The notes beneath the pieces were generated by a model, which did no database searches, was not told the DNA's origin, and saw nothing but the letters and a program-made list of their open reading frames with translations. From Nansenia antarctica (lineage: Eukaryota; Chordata; Actinopteri; Argentiniformes; Microstomatidae), in assembly GCA_963989245.1 (NCBI GenBank), contig OZ022342.1:15241495-15305494 (forward strand): a stretch of 64,000 nt of DNA. The letters run 5' to 3'. A program made the translations under genes and the position numbers. How positions within the stretch are numbered: position 1 is the stretch's first letter; each line of letters begins with the position of its first letter. Shown here in pieces: positions 1 to 10,682 of this stretch.

Positions 1-444
1 ATCCCTCAGAGAGAAGGTTGAATCGTAATCATTGTATTAGGCAGATCTGGGTTACATTCTCTTGTACAGATGTTTCCAAGGCAGCATGCTCTGTTAGGTC
101 CCAAGCTTCAAGCATGGCTGCGGCATAGGGGATGCCGAGCAAAGTACTGATGGAAGTTACACCTTATATACTTGTTCCCATAGAGAGAGCTTTACATCTG
201 TTCATCGTTACTTACAATACTGACATTGGTTCCCATACATGGCTCTATTCTGTGTCCATGCTGTTCTACTCTGCTGACCATTGCTAACCCATACATAGTT
301 ACCCGTGGTCTCTAAATCTGTCCCAGGTCCAGTTACAGAGGAAAGCATCTTGCCTGAGAGTGGTCAGTTTAAAGTATGTTTAAGATTAAACAATGAGTAT
401 TGCAATATTTGATAGGCACACAAAAATGCATCATATCAGTAATC
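1..444 (+). mobile_element. Solo-LTR-like block of duplication unit 1, cut by the window edge
   Basis: This block recurs at 6533-7030 and 15636-16133 and, diverged and inverted, at 55241-55832. The inverted copy has clear LTR ends and a 5-bp TSD, so all copies are read as solo LTRs. ATAAC follows the block at 445-449, matching the pattern around the other two copies. No internal retroviral genes are attached. The 5' end lies outside the window. Confidence 0.6.
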
Positions 445-919
445 ATAACACGTATATATATTTTTTTTTATTTACAAATGAATCATGTTACCATAAGTAT
501 TCATAAGTTCACCGTATTCATAAGTTCTACTGACATGTGTGGCTGTAGAGGGGTTTCAAGACAGGCTGACTTGTATACTGGATTGTAATAATGACGACAG
601 TCGTTGGTTACATTCCTGACCACTTATGATGTTTACATGTTTAGACGCTGTCAGCGATAGCATCCCGGGAAGTGAGGCTAAGTTCGTACCGAAGCGCGCA
701 CTCCTCCCCCCCCCCCCCCCAGGTAGCAGGTGTCTCTGCCCGCAACAGGCGCACCTCTCCCCCGGCCGTTGTGTGTCTCTCTACTGGGTAAAAGCTTACG
801 GCTCCGGGGATTCCCAGGTGGACATAGGACCCTTTTTCGGAGCGGGGAACATAGGACCCTTTTTCGGGAGGGAGCTAAGGTACTGGGGAACATAGCACCC
901 AGGGAACATAGGTACGCTC
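445..919. other. Spacer of unit 1 with C-tract and 5S-derived scrap
   Basis: AT-rich sequence followed by a poly-C tract near 707-720 and two copies of a roughly 29-bp GGGGAACATAGGACCC-type repeat at about 821-880. No gene is seen. Units 2 and 3 carry a longer version of the same spacer. Confidence 0.6.
785..821 (-). repeat. Truncated 5S rRNA-derived fragment (unit 1)
   Basis: This is the 3' tail of a 5S rRNA-like sequence on the minus strand. It breaks off after the CCCAGGTGG segment, where units 2 and 3 continue through the 5S internal promoter. Unit 1 has therefore lost roughly 150 bp here relative to its sister units. Confidence 0.6.
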
Positions 920-933
920 CCAGTTTTAGCTAG

Positions 934-1988
934 GCCATTAAACTGGCTTGGGAAAAAGATCTAGGGGTCACTTTTAATGAGGCGGAGTGGAAAGAAGTTT
1001 GGACCTACGCCAAAAAGATCTCTCTGTAATCGTACTAGAAGGGATACAATATAAATATAAAATCTTACACCGTATTCATGTAACACCTGCACTTAAAAAT
1101 ACAATGGACAGCAACTCCTCACCACTCTGCTGCAAATGTAAATCCAATGTTGGTAATATCTTTCATTATTTCTGGTCTTGTCCAAAAATCCAAAGCTACT
1201 GGACTAACGTTGTTAATGAACTCTCAATTATGTTCAATGTCTCGGTGGGATTGGACCCTAGGTGTCTCATCCTTGGCACTCCGGATCGCCAGATCTCGAA
1301 TGCCAAACACCAAAGGTTGTTCAACCTCTTAACATTTTCCGCAAGGAAAAACATTCTGCTATACTGGATAAAGGAAGCTCCCCCTCCAAAAAATCTTGGC
1401 ATAATATCATAATGGACTGCATTTCCAATGAATATATCACTTGCATGTTACACTCCAAGACGGACAGTTTCTACCAAACTTGGGACCCCTACTTAAAATA
1501 TATTGGACCTGCCCTGTCATCTTCCTTACTGCAAGGTTTCCCCTAAGGATTCTTGCTTGGTAAATGTAAGCATTATCTGACTCCAGGGTACTTGTTTGGT
1601 GGGGTTTTGTGTGGGTCGCTTTGGATGAAGGCCTATGCTAGATGACAATAATGTAATGCAATGTAATGATATCTACGTCCATACCTCAATTCTATTATAA
1701 ATATATCTGAGCGACATGTTTTTTAATTTTTTTTAAATGTATTATTATTATTTATTATTATTTTCTCTAAACCCCTAGTGTATGTACTGTGACTGTTTAC
1801 TGTATGTGCAGCGGGGGGGGGGGGGGGGGGGGTCCTGTCTGGGTTCTGTGGGGGTTTCATTCAGCTCTGGGGTTCTTGCTGTGTATGTTTAATATTGTCC
1901 TTGTCGTTGTATTGTTTTGTTTGTGCCCTCTATATAAAATTGAAAACCCCAAATAAAAACAGTTTCCCCCCCCCCCCAAAAAAGCTAG
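934..1988 (+). mobile_element. 5'-truncated L1/Tx1-like LINE, ORF2 C-terminus plus 3'UTR
   Basis: The translation shows the C-terminal end of a fish L1 ORF2: a WEKDLGVTF segment, an HRIHVTPALKN segment, then a CCKCKSNVGN...HYFWSCPKIQSYW cysteine/histidine knuckle. The reading frame is broken near 1021 and again near 1390, where the protein continues in the next frame to a stop at about 1546. A 3'UTR with a long poly-G run (about 1811-1833) and an AATAAA precede the tail. CCAGTTTTAG(C/A)TAG lies on both sides (920-933 and 1989-2002), a target-site duplication with one mismatch. The element is dead. Confidence 0.85.
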
Positions 1989-2002
1989 CCAGTTTTAGAT
2001 AG

Positions 2003-2299
2003 CTAGCTTTAGCCTCAGGACCGGCCTATTTTACACTTAACATGAGTGTAATAGAATTGAGATGATGACGGCTATTGCCAGCTGCGTTGTTAACACATTA
2101 GGTGACATGTCTGGGCATGTGAGACAGTGAAAAACGAACTCATGGTTCAATGTGGGGTTTTCAACCGGTTTATTTAGACATGTGAAAAGACAAGTTTGAC
2201 AAATGTGAATTAGACATCACAAATGCATTTCATTCTGTGACTAGGGTGTCCACCCACTGGTCATAGAACGTGAGAAAACTGGGTTTTGCCAGGGTTGCG
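2003..2299. other. Intergenic sequence between L1 and L2 fragments
   Basis: No gene or recognisable repeat family is seen. The stretch is co-duplicated in all three units, so it predates the duplication. Confidence 0.5.
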
Positions 2300-3101
2300 C
2301 TACTTAAGAGAGAGAATCATCAATTCTAAATCCTAGGTACTTGTAATGTGAGACAGATTCAATCTTGGAGCCCTGAACAGTGGTGATAGAAGGGAGGTTC
2401 AGAGGCTTGGATGTAGCATTCGAAAACATCATAAGTTTGGTTTTGTCAGCATTCAAAACAAGTTTTAGATCACACAGGGTTTGTCGTACAGTATTAAAAG
2501 TAAGTTGTAGCTGACACAGAGCCTGATTTGGTGTGGACACATAGCAGTATATCACAGTGTCATCAGCATAAAAATGGAAATGAGCATTTCAGACATTCTG
2601 AGCGAGACTGTTGATATATATAATGAAAAGTAATGGTCCCAGGACCGATCCCTGTGGCACACCCTTGGATATACCAAGGGAGCTGGAAGTGACACCTTCT
2701 GCCTGCACACACTGAGATCTGCCTGAGATGTAATGTTTAAACCAATAAACAGTTTGTTCTGACAATCCTGCACTGGTACTGTAAGTCTTTGCATCAGTAT
2801 TGCATGATCCACAGTATCAAAAGCCTTAGATAAGTCAATGAAAAGGCTTTTAAAGCTGCTGTTGCAGTGCTGTGTTTTTTTCTAAAACCTGATTGAGACT
2901 GATAAAATATTATTAATAGATAAATACTCCTTCAGTTGTTCATTCACGAGGTGTTCCAGAACCTTAGCCAGGACAGACAACTTGGCCGGTAGTTGTTTAG
3001 GACAGTAGGATCACCCCCTTTCTGCAGGGGAAGAACAAACGCCGATTTCCATATGGGAGGAATTTTGTTTGTGTCCAGGGAAGTATTAAAACAGGTTGGA
3101 A
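2300..3101 (-). mobile_element. L2-like LINE reverse-transcriptase fragment (unit 1)
   Basis: Read on the minus strand, the segment gives the middle of an L2-type reverse transcriptase: a SKAFDTVDHAIL block, a GVPQGSVLGPLLF-type block (clearest in unit 3), the YADDTVIY catalytic motif near 2550, and the LNADKTKLMMFS...YKYLG block. Several frameshifts separate these pieces. Both ends of the LINE are missing. The fragment abuts the conserved OR leader at 3102. Confidence 0.85.
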
Positions 3102-3656
3102 GGTTCTAAAATGTAAGATATGTGTGACCACTGATCTATATACATGTAATTGGTCCCCAGACAGAGACTGTGAAACATGACATAGAACTGACAGTCATTT
3201 CACTGACGTGAGTGCCCTCAAGAGATTAAAATAATGCCACATCATTGGAGTGTCATGAAGACCACATGACTTCATTTCAGAGGAGATCAGCGATAAAGAG
3301 TTCATAAACCCTGCAGTCCAGGTCATGTCATCGATGGGGAGACATCACACAAAGGTAAAGGCATTTTCTAATTACAATGTGTGTCCATAATATCATGCTG
3401 CATGGTAGAAGTGGTATCAATCAAATAATAAATGGCATACTTTACATATTAGACCTATAGTGTAAGTACGGACATTTATTTAATCTGTAAGGACATTTAT
3501 GTTTTGTCGTCACCCAGCATGGCAATTACAAAACAAACTACAAATCTCTAGGTTTGTGGTGATACATTTCTGATAGAGGGTAAACCAAATGCTAGGGGAC
3601 TTACACCCATTCATTGTATTGTTCTCTTACAGTATCTGAAGAAATACGCCCCGGCT
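3102..3656 (+). promoter_or_regulatory. OR1 promoter-proximal block, 5' noncoding exon and 5'UTR intron
   Basis: Homology to the leaders of OR2, OR3, OR5 and OR6 starts at 3102. TAATTGG (3147-3153, homeodomain-like) directly precedes TCCCCAG (3154-3160), which resembles half of an Olf1/EBF site. A splice donor AAAG|GTAAAG places the exon end at 3354. A pyrimidine tract with TTACAG|TATCTG gives an acceptor at 3632, so the intron is 278 bp. The transcription start cannot be placed. Confidence 0.6.
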
Positions 3657-4595
3657 ATGGAAAATTCATCAGCAGTGACATCCATCATATTGTCTGCATA
3701 CTACGGAATGGAACATCTTAAGTACATGTACTTCAGCATTTTCCTTATTTTGTACATTGTCATTGTTGCTGAAAATGTAATTCTCATTGGAGTGATCTAC
3801 ACTGAGAAAACATTACATGAGCCAATGTATTTCCTTGTGTGTAATTTGGCAGCAAATGGCCTCTATGGGAGCACTGCTCTACTGCCAGCACTACTGAGTA
3901 ATTTATCCTCCCATACTCATGACGTGTCTCTAGCTTTATGTCAAACACAGATCTATTGTTTACACACATATGCTATTGTTGAATTCACAATTTTAGCAGT
4001 GATGAGTTATGATAGGTATGTTGCCATATGCTATCCACTGCAGTATCACATGATGATGCCACTGACAAAGGTTTATAAACTCATTGCATTCACCTGGCTT
4101 TATCCATTGGTGGCATTTCTCCTGTTTTTCATTCTCCCTCTTCAACTGCGATTCTGTGAAAACGATATAGACAAATTATACTGCATGAATTACTCACTTG
4201 TGAACCTCTCCTGTACAGGTACGTCTATTGTGAGCATCGTGGGATTACTCTCTGCGGTTGTATATACTTTTCCACAGATCGGAATGATCCTTTATTCATA
4301 TGTACATATCTTAAGAATCTGTGCATTATCTTCAAAAGAATCCAAGATCAAAGCACTGCAAACTTGCACTCCACACTTGTTTGCAGTTATCAACTACTCT
4401 ATAGGGTGCCTTTTTGAAGTATTGCAAAGCCGATTCAACACAAGCCATTTACCTTACAGCACTCATGTGTTTTTGTCCCTTTACTTTTTGATATTCCCTC
4501 CCATTCTTAATCCAGCTATCTATGGTATAAGTATTAAAGCCATAAGAGTGTCATTGTTTAAACATTTTCATGGTAAGAATAGGGTATTGCAGTAG
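3657..4595 (+). CDS. Olfactory receptor OR1, intact, 312 aa
   Basis: A seven-transmembrane class A GPCR of the teleost odorant receptor type, expected in the plasma membrane and cilia of olfactory neurons, where it would couple to an olfactory G protein. Visible OR signatures are LHEPMY (residues 53-58, end of TM1 loop), Cys95 at the start of TM3, MSYDRYVAIC (116-125) at the TM3/ICL2 boundary, three ECL2 cysteines (167, 176, 186), KALQTCTPH (232-240) entering TM6 and PPILNPAIY (281-289) in TM7. N3 lies in an NSS sequon. The start ATG lies 24 bp after the 5'UTR splice acceptor, as in its paralogs. Length is normal for an OR and no breaks are seen. By eye it differs from OR2 at 13 of 312 residues, mostly from TM3 onward. 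The ligand is unknown. Confidence 0.95.
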   Translation: MENSSAVTSIILSAYYGMEHLKYMYFSIFLILYIVIVAENVILIGVIYTEKTLHEPMYFLVCNLAANGLYGSTALLPALLSNLSSHTHDVSLALCQTQIYCLHTYAIVEFTILAVMSYDRYVAICYPLQYHMMMPLTKVYKLIAFTWLYPLVAFLLFFILPLQLRFCENDIDKLYCMNYSLVNLSCTGTSIVSIVGLLSAVVYTFPQIGMILYSYVHILRICALSSKESKIKALQTCTPHLFAVINYSIGCLFEVLQSRFNTSHLPYSTHVFLSLYFLIFPPILNPAIYGISIKAIRVSLFKHFHGKNRVLQ

Positions 4596-4687
4596 GAAAG
4601 GCTGTTTCCATGTGCATTGAAGTTATGGATAGAATGTTTATTGTGTCGGATAGGCCTATTGCAGGTGACGACAGTACACCTACTGTG

Positions 4688-4873
4688 GTAAATGGTAAAT
4701 AATGGTAAATGGACTGACTTATATAGCGCCTTATTCCAAAACGCTTTACAATGGCCTCTCATTCACCCATTCACACACACATTCGACATGTGGCCAGCTG
4801 GGGCTTGAACCGCCGATCTGCCAACCTTGCAATCATTAGATGCCAGCTCTACCTCCTGCGACACAGCCGCCTC
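4688..4873 (-). mobile_element. tRNA-derived SINE, internally deleted (unit 1)
   Basis: On the minus strand it begins with a tRNA-like head (GGAGGTAGAGCTGG and a GGTTCAAGCCC B-box) and ends in the common fish tail with TATATAGCGCCTTATTCCAAA. About 90 bp present in the unit 2 copy (11712-11990) are missing around 4784. Confidence 0.75.
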
Positions 4874-5774
4874 ACTACAGTATCGATATCTGTGCGATTG
4901 TTATAACATCACAACATGCTGAGAGAACATTGACATGCTAAAAACACATAACTACACATAATTAGATGAGCACACAGTCCTTGCTTTTGAACACGTCCTA
5001 AAACGAAAGTATGTTTACAAGTCATTATCACTTACCGGCAGCCTACGGCAAACAAGAACAGTGAATCCAATCCACAAATTATAAGTATTTAGTGATCGTT
5101 AAACTGTTGTATATTATCGAGTGGGTACTTTAAAACTGTTATGAAAAAAACCGAAAACCAGATATTGTTGACAAGAAGCTTCACTTGTCGACCCCTTCGA
5201 TTCTGCGACTGGTTTATGGTCTCACCTGCGGGCGTCACTAGGCTATTCTACACACACTAAAAAAGGGTCCTATAATTGATTTTCCATTTGTAAGAAAAAA
5301 TACATAGAATGAAAACCTGAAGGCACTAAAACTAGAAGTCAGACCGTAACTTTTCTTTTTTCTACAATGCTGAATGCTGCTGTTTAAATAGTTTTAATGT
5401 TAAACCAGTTGGTCACTGAGTACTGCAGAGTACTGTTATTGTTGCTTGAATAAAGGCTCGCAGTTTTTAATAGGCAACTGTTGTTGTGGACTATATACTG
5501 GGGAAGTATTTGGTATTAGTCAGGAGTAAAAAAAGAAATACAAATATCGGATTGATATTGGTATCGCAGATACCTGAAGCCCAGGTATCAGTATCGGTAA
5601 CGTATCGGTAGTGAAAAAGTGGGATCGGGAATCCCTACCAGTTACCTCCAATATTTGAGAGTTGCACTTCTCAACTCCACTTTTCTCCCACAGTGTACCC
5701 ATAACATTTGCATTTGTAAACTGGGGTGGGGGATTTATGAACAAAACTATCCAGTATATACTGTACAATGCCAT
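4874..5774. other. Unit-specific downstream spacer (absent from unit 3)
   Basis: No gene is seen. The stretch includes a GTATCGG-rich degenerate tract at about 5545-5610. Most of the interval from about 4660 to 5640 is missing after OR3, so it was either gained in the lineage of units 1 and 2 or lost from unit 3. Part of it (about 5060-5120) recurs around the pogo-type element at 41.3-41.8 kb. Confidence 0.5.
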
Positions 5775-6140
5775 CCATAGGCCGGTGCCGCATCAATATG
5801 CCGACGGACCGTTGTGCCGACAGCCCTCCCTGCATGTGAATGCTCTCCGCTTCTCTGTTACGGTACATGTGGGAAGACGGTACATGTGGGAAAACTACGG
5901 TTAGGGTTAGGTGCTACGTCGACTTGGTACATGCTGGCATGTCTAACCCTAACCCTAATCCTATCCCTATCCCTAACCCCAACCCTAACCTTAACCGTAG
6001 CACCCTAGCACCTAACCCTAACCCTAGTTTTCCCACATGTACCGTCTTGTCAGCTCTCGCAAAAATCCGCTAATAAACGGTCGGCATCGTGGTCCGTCGG
6101 CATCGTGGTCCGTCGGCACAGCGGGTGGGCCCCCCATAGG
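5775..6140. repeat. Fold-back repeat with telomere-like CCCTAA-type tract
   Basis: A TACATGTGGGAAAACTACGG segment near 5883-5902 is mirrored by its inverse ending near 6045. Between them lies a degenerate CCCTAA-type tract (about 5942-6028). GCCGACGG...GTGCCGACAG-type sequences lie outside both ends in inverted orientation, so the whole could fold back. The left part is retained in unit 2 up to 13033, where a LINE takes over. Confidence 0.6.
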
Positions 6141-6532
6141 CCTACGTATTGGGAAAAATAACAATTCTTTCTTCTTTTGGCTCTATATTTCTATATCTCA
6201 ATTTGCATCCCATCAATGTTGTTTCTGTTCAGATTGATTCCACCATTTGGAAATGTAAAAGAAAATGACATTACACAGTAGCTATTATCTCACTTGTAAA
6301 CTGTTTTTTAGGCTTGTGGCATTTTGTATTGATTTTTTAAAACTCTAATAAGTTTGATGCAGGTCACATTGTGACATTATCACATTAAAAGGTGATCCGC
6401 AAAACAAAACACTTTTATCGTATTGAGTATTGTTGTCTATAAGCAGATGTTATGTTGGATAGGTTTAACTTAAAGTGTTGAAAGTAGGGCTGTCAATGTT
6501 AACGCGTTAACGCTCATGATTAATTTGATAAC
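6141..6532. other. Unit 1/unit 2 junction spacer
   Basis: No gene is seen. It is homologous to 15242-15635 and, in part, to 20660-21027 after OR3. It contains a GTTAACGCGTTAACG palindrome near 6500 just ahead of the LTR insertion site. Confidence 0.5.
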
Positions 6533-7030
6533 TGTTAGCCTATATGGAGATCCTCCTTCTTAGTCAGGTGGCCGGAAATAACATTGATCCCTCAGAGAGA
6601 AGGTTGAATCGTAATCATTGTATTAGGCAGATCTGGGTTACATTCTCTTGTACAGATGTTTCCAAGGCAGCATGCTCTGTTAGGTCCCAAGCTTCAAGCA
6701 TGGCTGCGTTATAGGGGATGCCGAGCAAAGTACTGATGGAAGTTACACCTTATATACTTGTTCCCATAGAGAGAGCTTTACATCTGTTCATCGTTACTTA
6801 CAATACTGACATTGGTTCCCATACATGGCTCTATTCTGTGTCCATGCTGTTTTACTCTGCTGACCATTGCTAACCCATACATAGTTACCCGTGGTCTCTA
6901 AATCTGTCCCAGGTCCAGTTACAGAGGAAAGCATCTTGCCTGAGAGTGGTCAGTTTAAAGTATGTTTAAGATTAAACAATGAGTATTGCAATATTTGATA
7001 GGCACACAAAAATGCATCATATCAGTAATC
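6533..7030 (+). mobile_element. Solo-LTR-like block (unit 2)
   Basis: The block starts TGTTAGCC and is homologous to an LTR with defined ends at 55241-55832. ATAAC stands on both sides (6528-6532 and 7031-7035). After OR3 the corresponding locus has ATAAC once (21023-21027) and no block, which looks like the empty site. No internal genes are attached. Confidence 0.65.
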
Positions 7031-7356
7031 ATAACACGTATTTTTATTTTATTTTATTAACAAATGAATCATGTTACCATAAGTATTCATAAGTTCACCG
7101 TATTCATAAGTTCTACTGACATGTGTGGCTGTAGAGGGGTTTCAAGACAGACTGACTTGTATACTGGATTGTAATAATGACGACAGTCGTTGGTTACATT
7201 CCTGACCACTTATGATGTTTACATGTTTAGACGCTGTCAGCGATAGCATCCCGGGAAGTGAGGCTAAGTTCGCACCGAAGCGCGCACTCCCCCCCCCCAG
7301 GTAGTAGGTGTCTCTGCCCGCAACAGGCGCACCTCTCCCCCGGCCGTTGTGTGTCT

Positions 7357-7589
7357 AATTTATAATAATAATAATAAATAAATAATTTTATAATTTTGCC
7401 ATTTAGCAGACGCTTTTATCCAAAGCGACTTACAATTACGAATTACAGGGACATTCCCCCTGGAGTAACTGAGGGCTAAGTGCCTTACCCAAGGGCACAC
7501 TAGTAGTGGTGTGGCTTCAGGCGGGATTTGAACTCACAGCCTTCCGATCACAACTCCAACTCACTATCCACTAGACCACCACTACCCCA
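7357..7589 (-). mobile_element. tRNA-derived SINE inserted only in unit 2
   Basis: The minus strand reads GTGGTCTAGTGGATAGTGAG (A-box region) and a GTGAGTTCAAATCCC B-box, then a body ending AAGCGTCTGCTAAATGGC and an (ATT)n tail. Units 1 and 3 have an uninterrupted GTGTGTCTCTCTACTGGG at this point, so insertion followed duplication. The overlap of the flanks is only about 4 bp (GTCT). Confidence 0.88.
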
Positions 7590-7600
7590 GTCTCTCTACT

Positions 7601-7695
7601 GGGTAAAAGCTTACGGCTCCGGGGATTCCCAGGTGGTCTCCTATCCAAGTACTAACCTGGCCCAACCCTGCTTAGCTTCCGAAGTCAGACGAGAG
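7601..7695 (-). repeat. 5S rRNA-derived fragment (unit 2)
   Basis: Minus-strand sequence matches the 3' two-thirds of vertebrate 5S rRNA, including CGGAAGCTAAGCAGGGT and GTACTTGGATAGGAGACC (internal promoter region). The 5' third, which should carry the GCCATACCACCC stem, is replaced by unrelated DNA. It is a pseudogene or SINE3-like head, not a functional 5S gene. Confidence 0.8.
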
Positions 7696-7773
7696 AATAA
7701 TGTCACCAATCATCCATATAGAACAACTATATGGGCACCTCCACTCGCTGCTGGTGAGACTGCCCTGCCCGAT

Positions 7774-7851
7774 CGAACCCTTTTTCGGGAGCGGGGAACA
7801 TAGGACCCTTTTTCGGAGCGGGGAACATAGGACCCTTTTTCGGGAGGGAGC
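7774..7851. repeat. Short tandem repeat, about 2.7 copies of ~29 bp
   Basis: GAACCCTTTTTCGGGAGCGG-type units with GGGGAACATAGG spacers repeat three times here and in unit 3, but only twice in unit 1. Confidence 0.75.
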
Positions 7852-7909
7852 TAAGGTACTGGGGAACATAGCACCCAGGGAACATAGGTACGCTCCCAGT
7901 TTTAGCTAG

Positions 7910-9013
7910 GCCATTAAACTGGCTTGGGGAAAAGATCTAGGGGTCACTTTTAATGAGGCGGAGTGGAAAGAAGTTTGTACCTACGCCAAAAAGATCTCTC
8001 TGTAATCGTACTAAGTCCACACAATATAAAATCTTACACCGTATTCATGTAACACCTGCACTTAAAAATAAAATGGACAGCAACTCCTCACCACTCTGCT
8101 GCAAATGTAAATCCAATGTTGGTAATATCTTTAATTATTTCTGGTCTTGTCCAAAAATCCAAAGCTACTGGACTAACGTTGTTAATGAACTCTCAATTAT
8201 GTTCAATGTCTCAGTGGGATTGGACCCTAGGTGTCTCATCCTTGGCACTCCGGATCGCCAGATCTCGAATGCCAAACACCAAAGGTTGTTCAACCTCTTA
8301 ACATTTTCCGCAAGGAAAAACATTCTGCTATACTGGATAAAGGAAGCTCCCCCTCCAAAAAATCTTGGCATAATATCATAATGGACTGCATTTCCAATGA
8401 ATATATCACTTGCATGTTACACTCCAAGACGGACAGTTTCTACCAAACTTGGGACCCCTACTTAAAATATATTGGACCTGCCCTGTCATCTTCCTTACTG
8501 CAAGGTTTCCCCTAAGGATTCTTGCTTGGTAAATGTAAGCATTATCTGACTCCAGGGTACTTGTTTGGTGGGGTTTTGTGTGGGTCGCTTTGGATGAAGG
8601 CCTATGCTAGATGACAATAATGTAATGCAATGTAATGATATCTACGTCCATACCTCAATTCTATTACAAATATATCTGAGCGACATGTTTTTTAAATGTT
8701 TTTTAATTTATTATTATTATTTATTATTATTTTCTCTAAACCCCTAGTGTATGTACTGTGACTGTTTACTGTATGTGCAGCGGGGGGGGGGGGGGGGGGG
8801 GGGTGGAGTTGGATGGGCTTGGATGGGCTTCCACAGAGCCTTCACAGTTCCAGTGGTCCTGTCTGGGTTCTGTGGGGGTTTCATTCAGCTCTGGGGTTCT
8901 TGCTGTGTATGTTTAATATTGTCCTTGTCGTTGTATTGTTTTGTTTGTGCCCTCTATATAAAATTGAAAACCCCAAATAAAAACAGTAAAAAAAAAAAAA
9001 GAAAGAAAGCTAG
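7910..9013 (+). mobile_element. 5'-truncated L1/Tx1-like LINE (unit 2 copy)
   Basis: Same insertion as in unit 1, with the same truncation point, the same frameshifts and the same mismatched TSD (7896-7909 and 9014-9027). It was therefore copied with the unit rather than inserted again. The poly-G run is at about 8781-8802 and the tail is A-rich near 8988-9000. Confidence 0.85.
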
Positions 9014-9324
9014 CCAGTTTTAGATAGCTAGCTTTAGCCTCATGACCGGCCTATTTTACACTTAACATGAGTGTAATAGAATTGAGATGATGACGGCTAT
9101 TGCCAGCTGCGTTGTTAACACATTAGGTGACATGTCTGGGCATGTGAGACAGTGAAAAACTAACTCATGGTTCAATGTGGGGTTTTCAAACGGTTTATTT
9201 AGACATGTGAAAAGACAAGTTTGACAAATGTGAATTAGACATCACAAATGCATTTCATTCTGTGACTAGGGTGTCCACCCACTGGTCATAGAACGTGAGA
9301 AAACTGGGTTTTGCCAGGGTTGCG

Positions 9325-10127
9325 CTACTTAAGAGAGAGAATCATCAATTCTAAATCCTAGGTACTTGTAATGTGAGACAGATTCAATCTTGGAGCCCTG
9401 AACAGTGGTGATAGAAGGGAGGTTCAGAGGCTTGGATGTAGCATTCGAAAACATCATAAGTTTGGTTTTGTCAGCATTCAAAACAAGTTTTAGATCACAC
9501 AGGGTTTGTCGTACAGTATTAAAAGCAAGTTGTAGCTGACACAGAGCCTGATTTGGTGTGGACGCATAGCAGTATATCACAGTGTCATCAGCATAAAAAT
9601 GGAAATTAGCATTTCAGACATTCTGAGCGAGACTGTTGATATATATAATGAAAAGTAATGGTCCCAGGACCGATCTCTGTGGCACACCCTTGGATATACC
9701 AAGGGAGCTGGAAGTGACACCTTCTGCCTGCACACACTGAGATCTGCCTGAGATGTAATGTTTAAACCAATAAACAGTTTGTTCTGACAATCCTGCACTG
9801 GTACTGTAAGTCTTTGCATCAGTATTGCATGATCCACAGTATCAAAAGCCTTAGATAAGTCAATGAAAAGGCTTTTAAAGCTGCTGTTGCAGTGCTGTGT
9901 TTTTTTTCTAAAACCTGATTGAGACTGATAAAATATTATTAATAGATAAATACTCCTTCAGTTGTTCATTCACGAGGTGTTCCAGAACCTTAGCCAGGAC
10001 AGACAACTTGGCCGGTAGTTGTTTAGGACAGTAGGATCACCCCCTTTCAGCAGGGGAAGAACAAACGCCGATTTCCATATGGGAGGAATTTTGTTTGTGT
10101 CCAGGGAAGTATTAAAACAGGTTGAAA
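9325..10127 (-). mobile_element. L2-like LINE reverse-transcriptase fragment (unit 2)
   Basis: Co-duplicated copy of the unit 1 fragment with the same YADD-containing RT core and the same frameshifts. It ends where the OR2 leader begins. Confidence 0.85.
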
Positions 10128-10682
10128 GGTTCTAAAATTTAAGATATGTGTGACCACTGATCTATATACATGTAATTGGTCCCCAGACAGAGACTGTGAA
10201 ACATGACATAGAACTGACAGTCATTTCACTGACGTGAGTGCCCTCAAGAGATTAAAATAATGCCACATCATTGGAGTGTCATGAAGACCACATGACTTCA
10301 TTTCAGAGGAGATCAGAGATAAAGAGTTCATAAACCCTGCAGTCCAGGTCATGTCATCGATGAGGAGACATCACACAAAGGTAAAGGCATTTTCTAATTA
10401 CAATGTGTGTCCATAATATCATGCTGCATGGTAGAAGTGGTATCAATCAAATAATAAATGGCATACTTTACATATTAGACCTATAGTGTAAGTACTGACA
10501 TTTATTTAATCTGTAAGGACATTTATGTTTTGTCGTCACCCAGCATGGCAATTACAAAACAAACTACAAATCTCTAGGTTTGTGGTGATACATTTCTGAT
10601 AGAGGGTAAACCAAATGCTAGGGGACTTACACCCATTAATTGTATTGTTCTCTTACAGTATCTGAAGAAATACGCCCCGGCT
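10128..10682 (+). promoter_or_regulatory. OR2 promoter-proximal block and 5'UTR intron
   Basis: TAATTGG at 10173-10179 is followed by TCCCCAG, as upstream of OR1. The donor after AAAG places the intron at 10381-10658 (278 bp). Confidence 0.6.

Noticed and set aside
626..933. Short open frames over the 5S/C-tract spacer of units 1-3
   Set aside because: Different lengths and frames in each unit, caused by the C-tract and tandem repeat; no conserved product.
3784..3969. Minus-strand 61-codon open frame repeated inside OR1, OR2, OR3 and OR6
   Set aside because: It is antisense to the conserved OR coding exon and persists only because the OR sequence is conserved.
5942..6028. True telomere or internal telomere fusion
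   Set aside because: The CCCTAA-type tract is short, degenerate and enclosed by inverted repeats of a fold-back element.
7601..7695. Functional 5S rRNA gene
   Set aside because: The 5' third of 5S is missing and there is no T-run terminator at the expected place; it is only a derived fragment.
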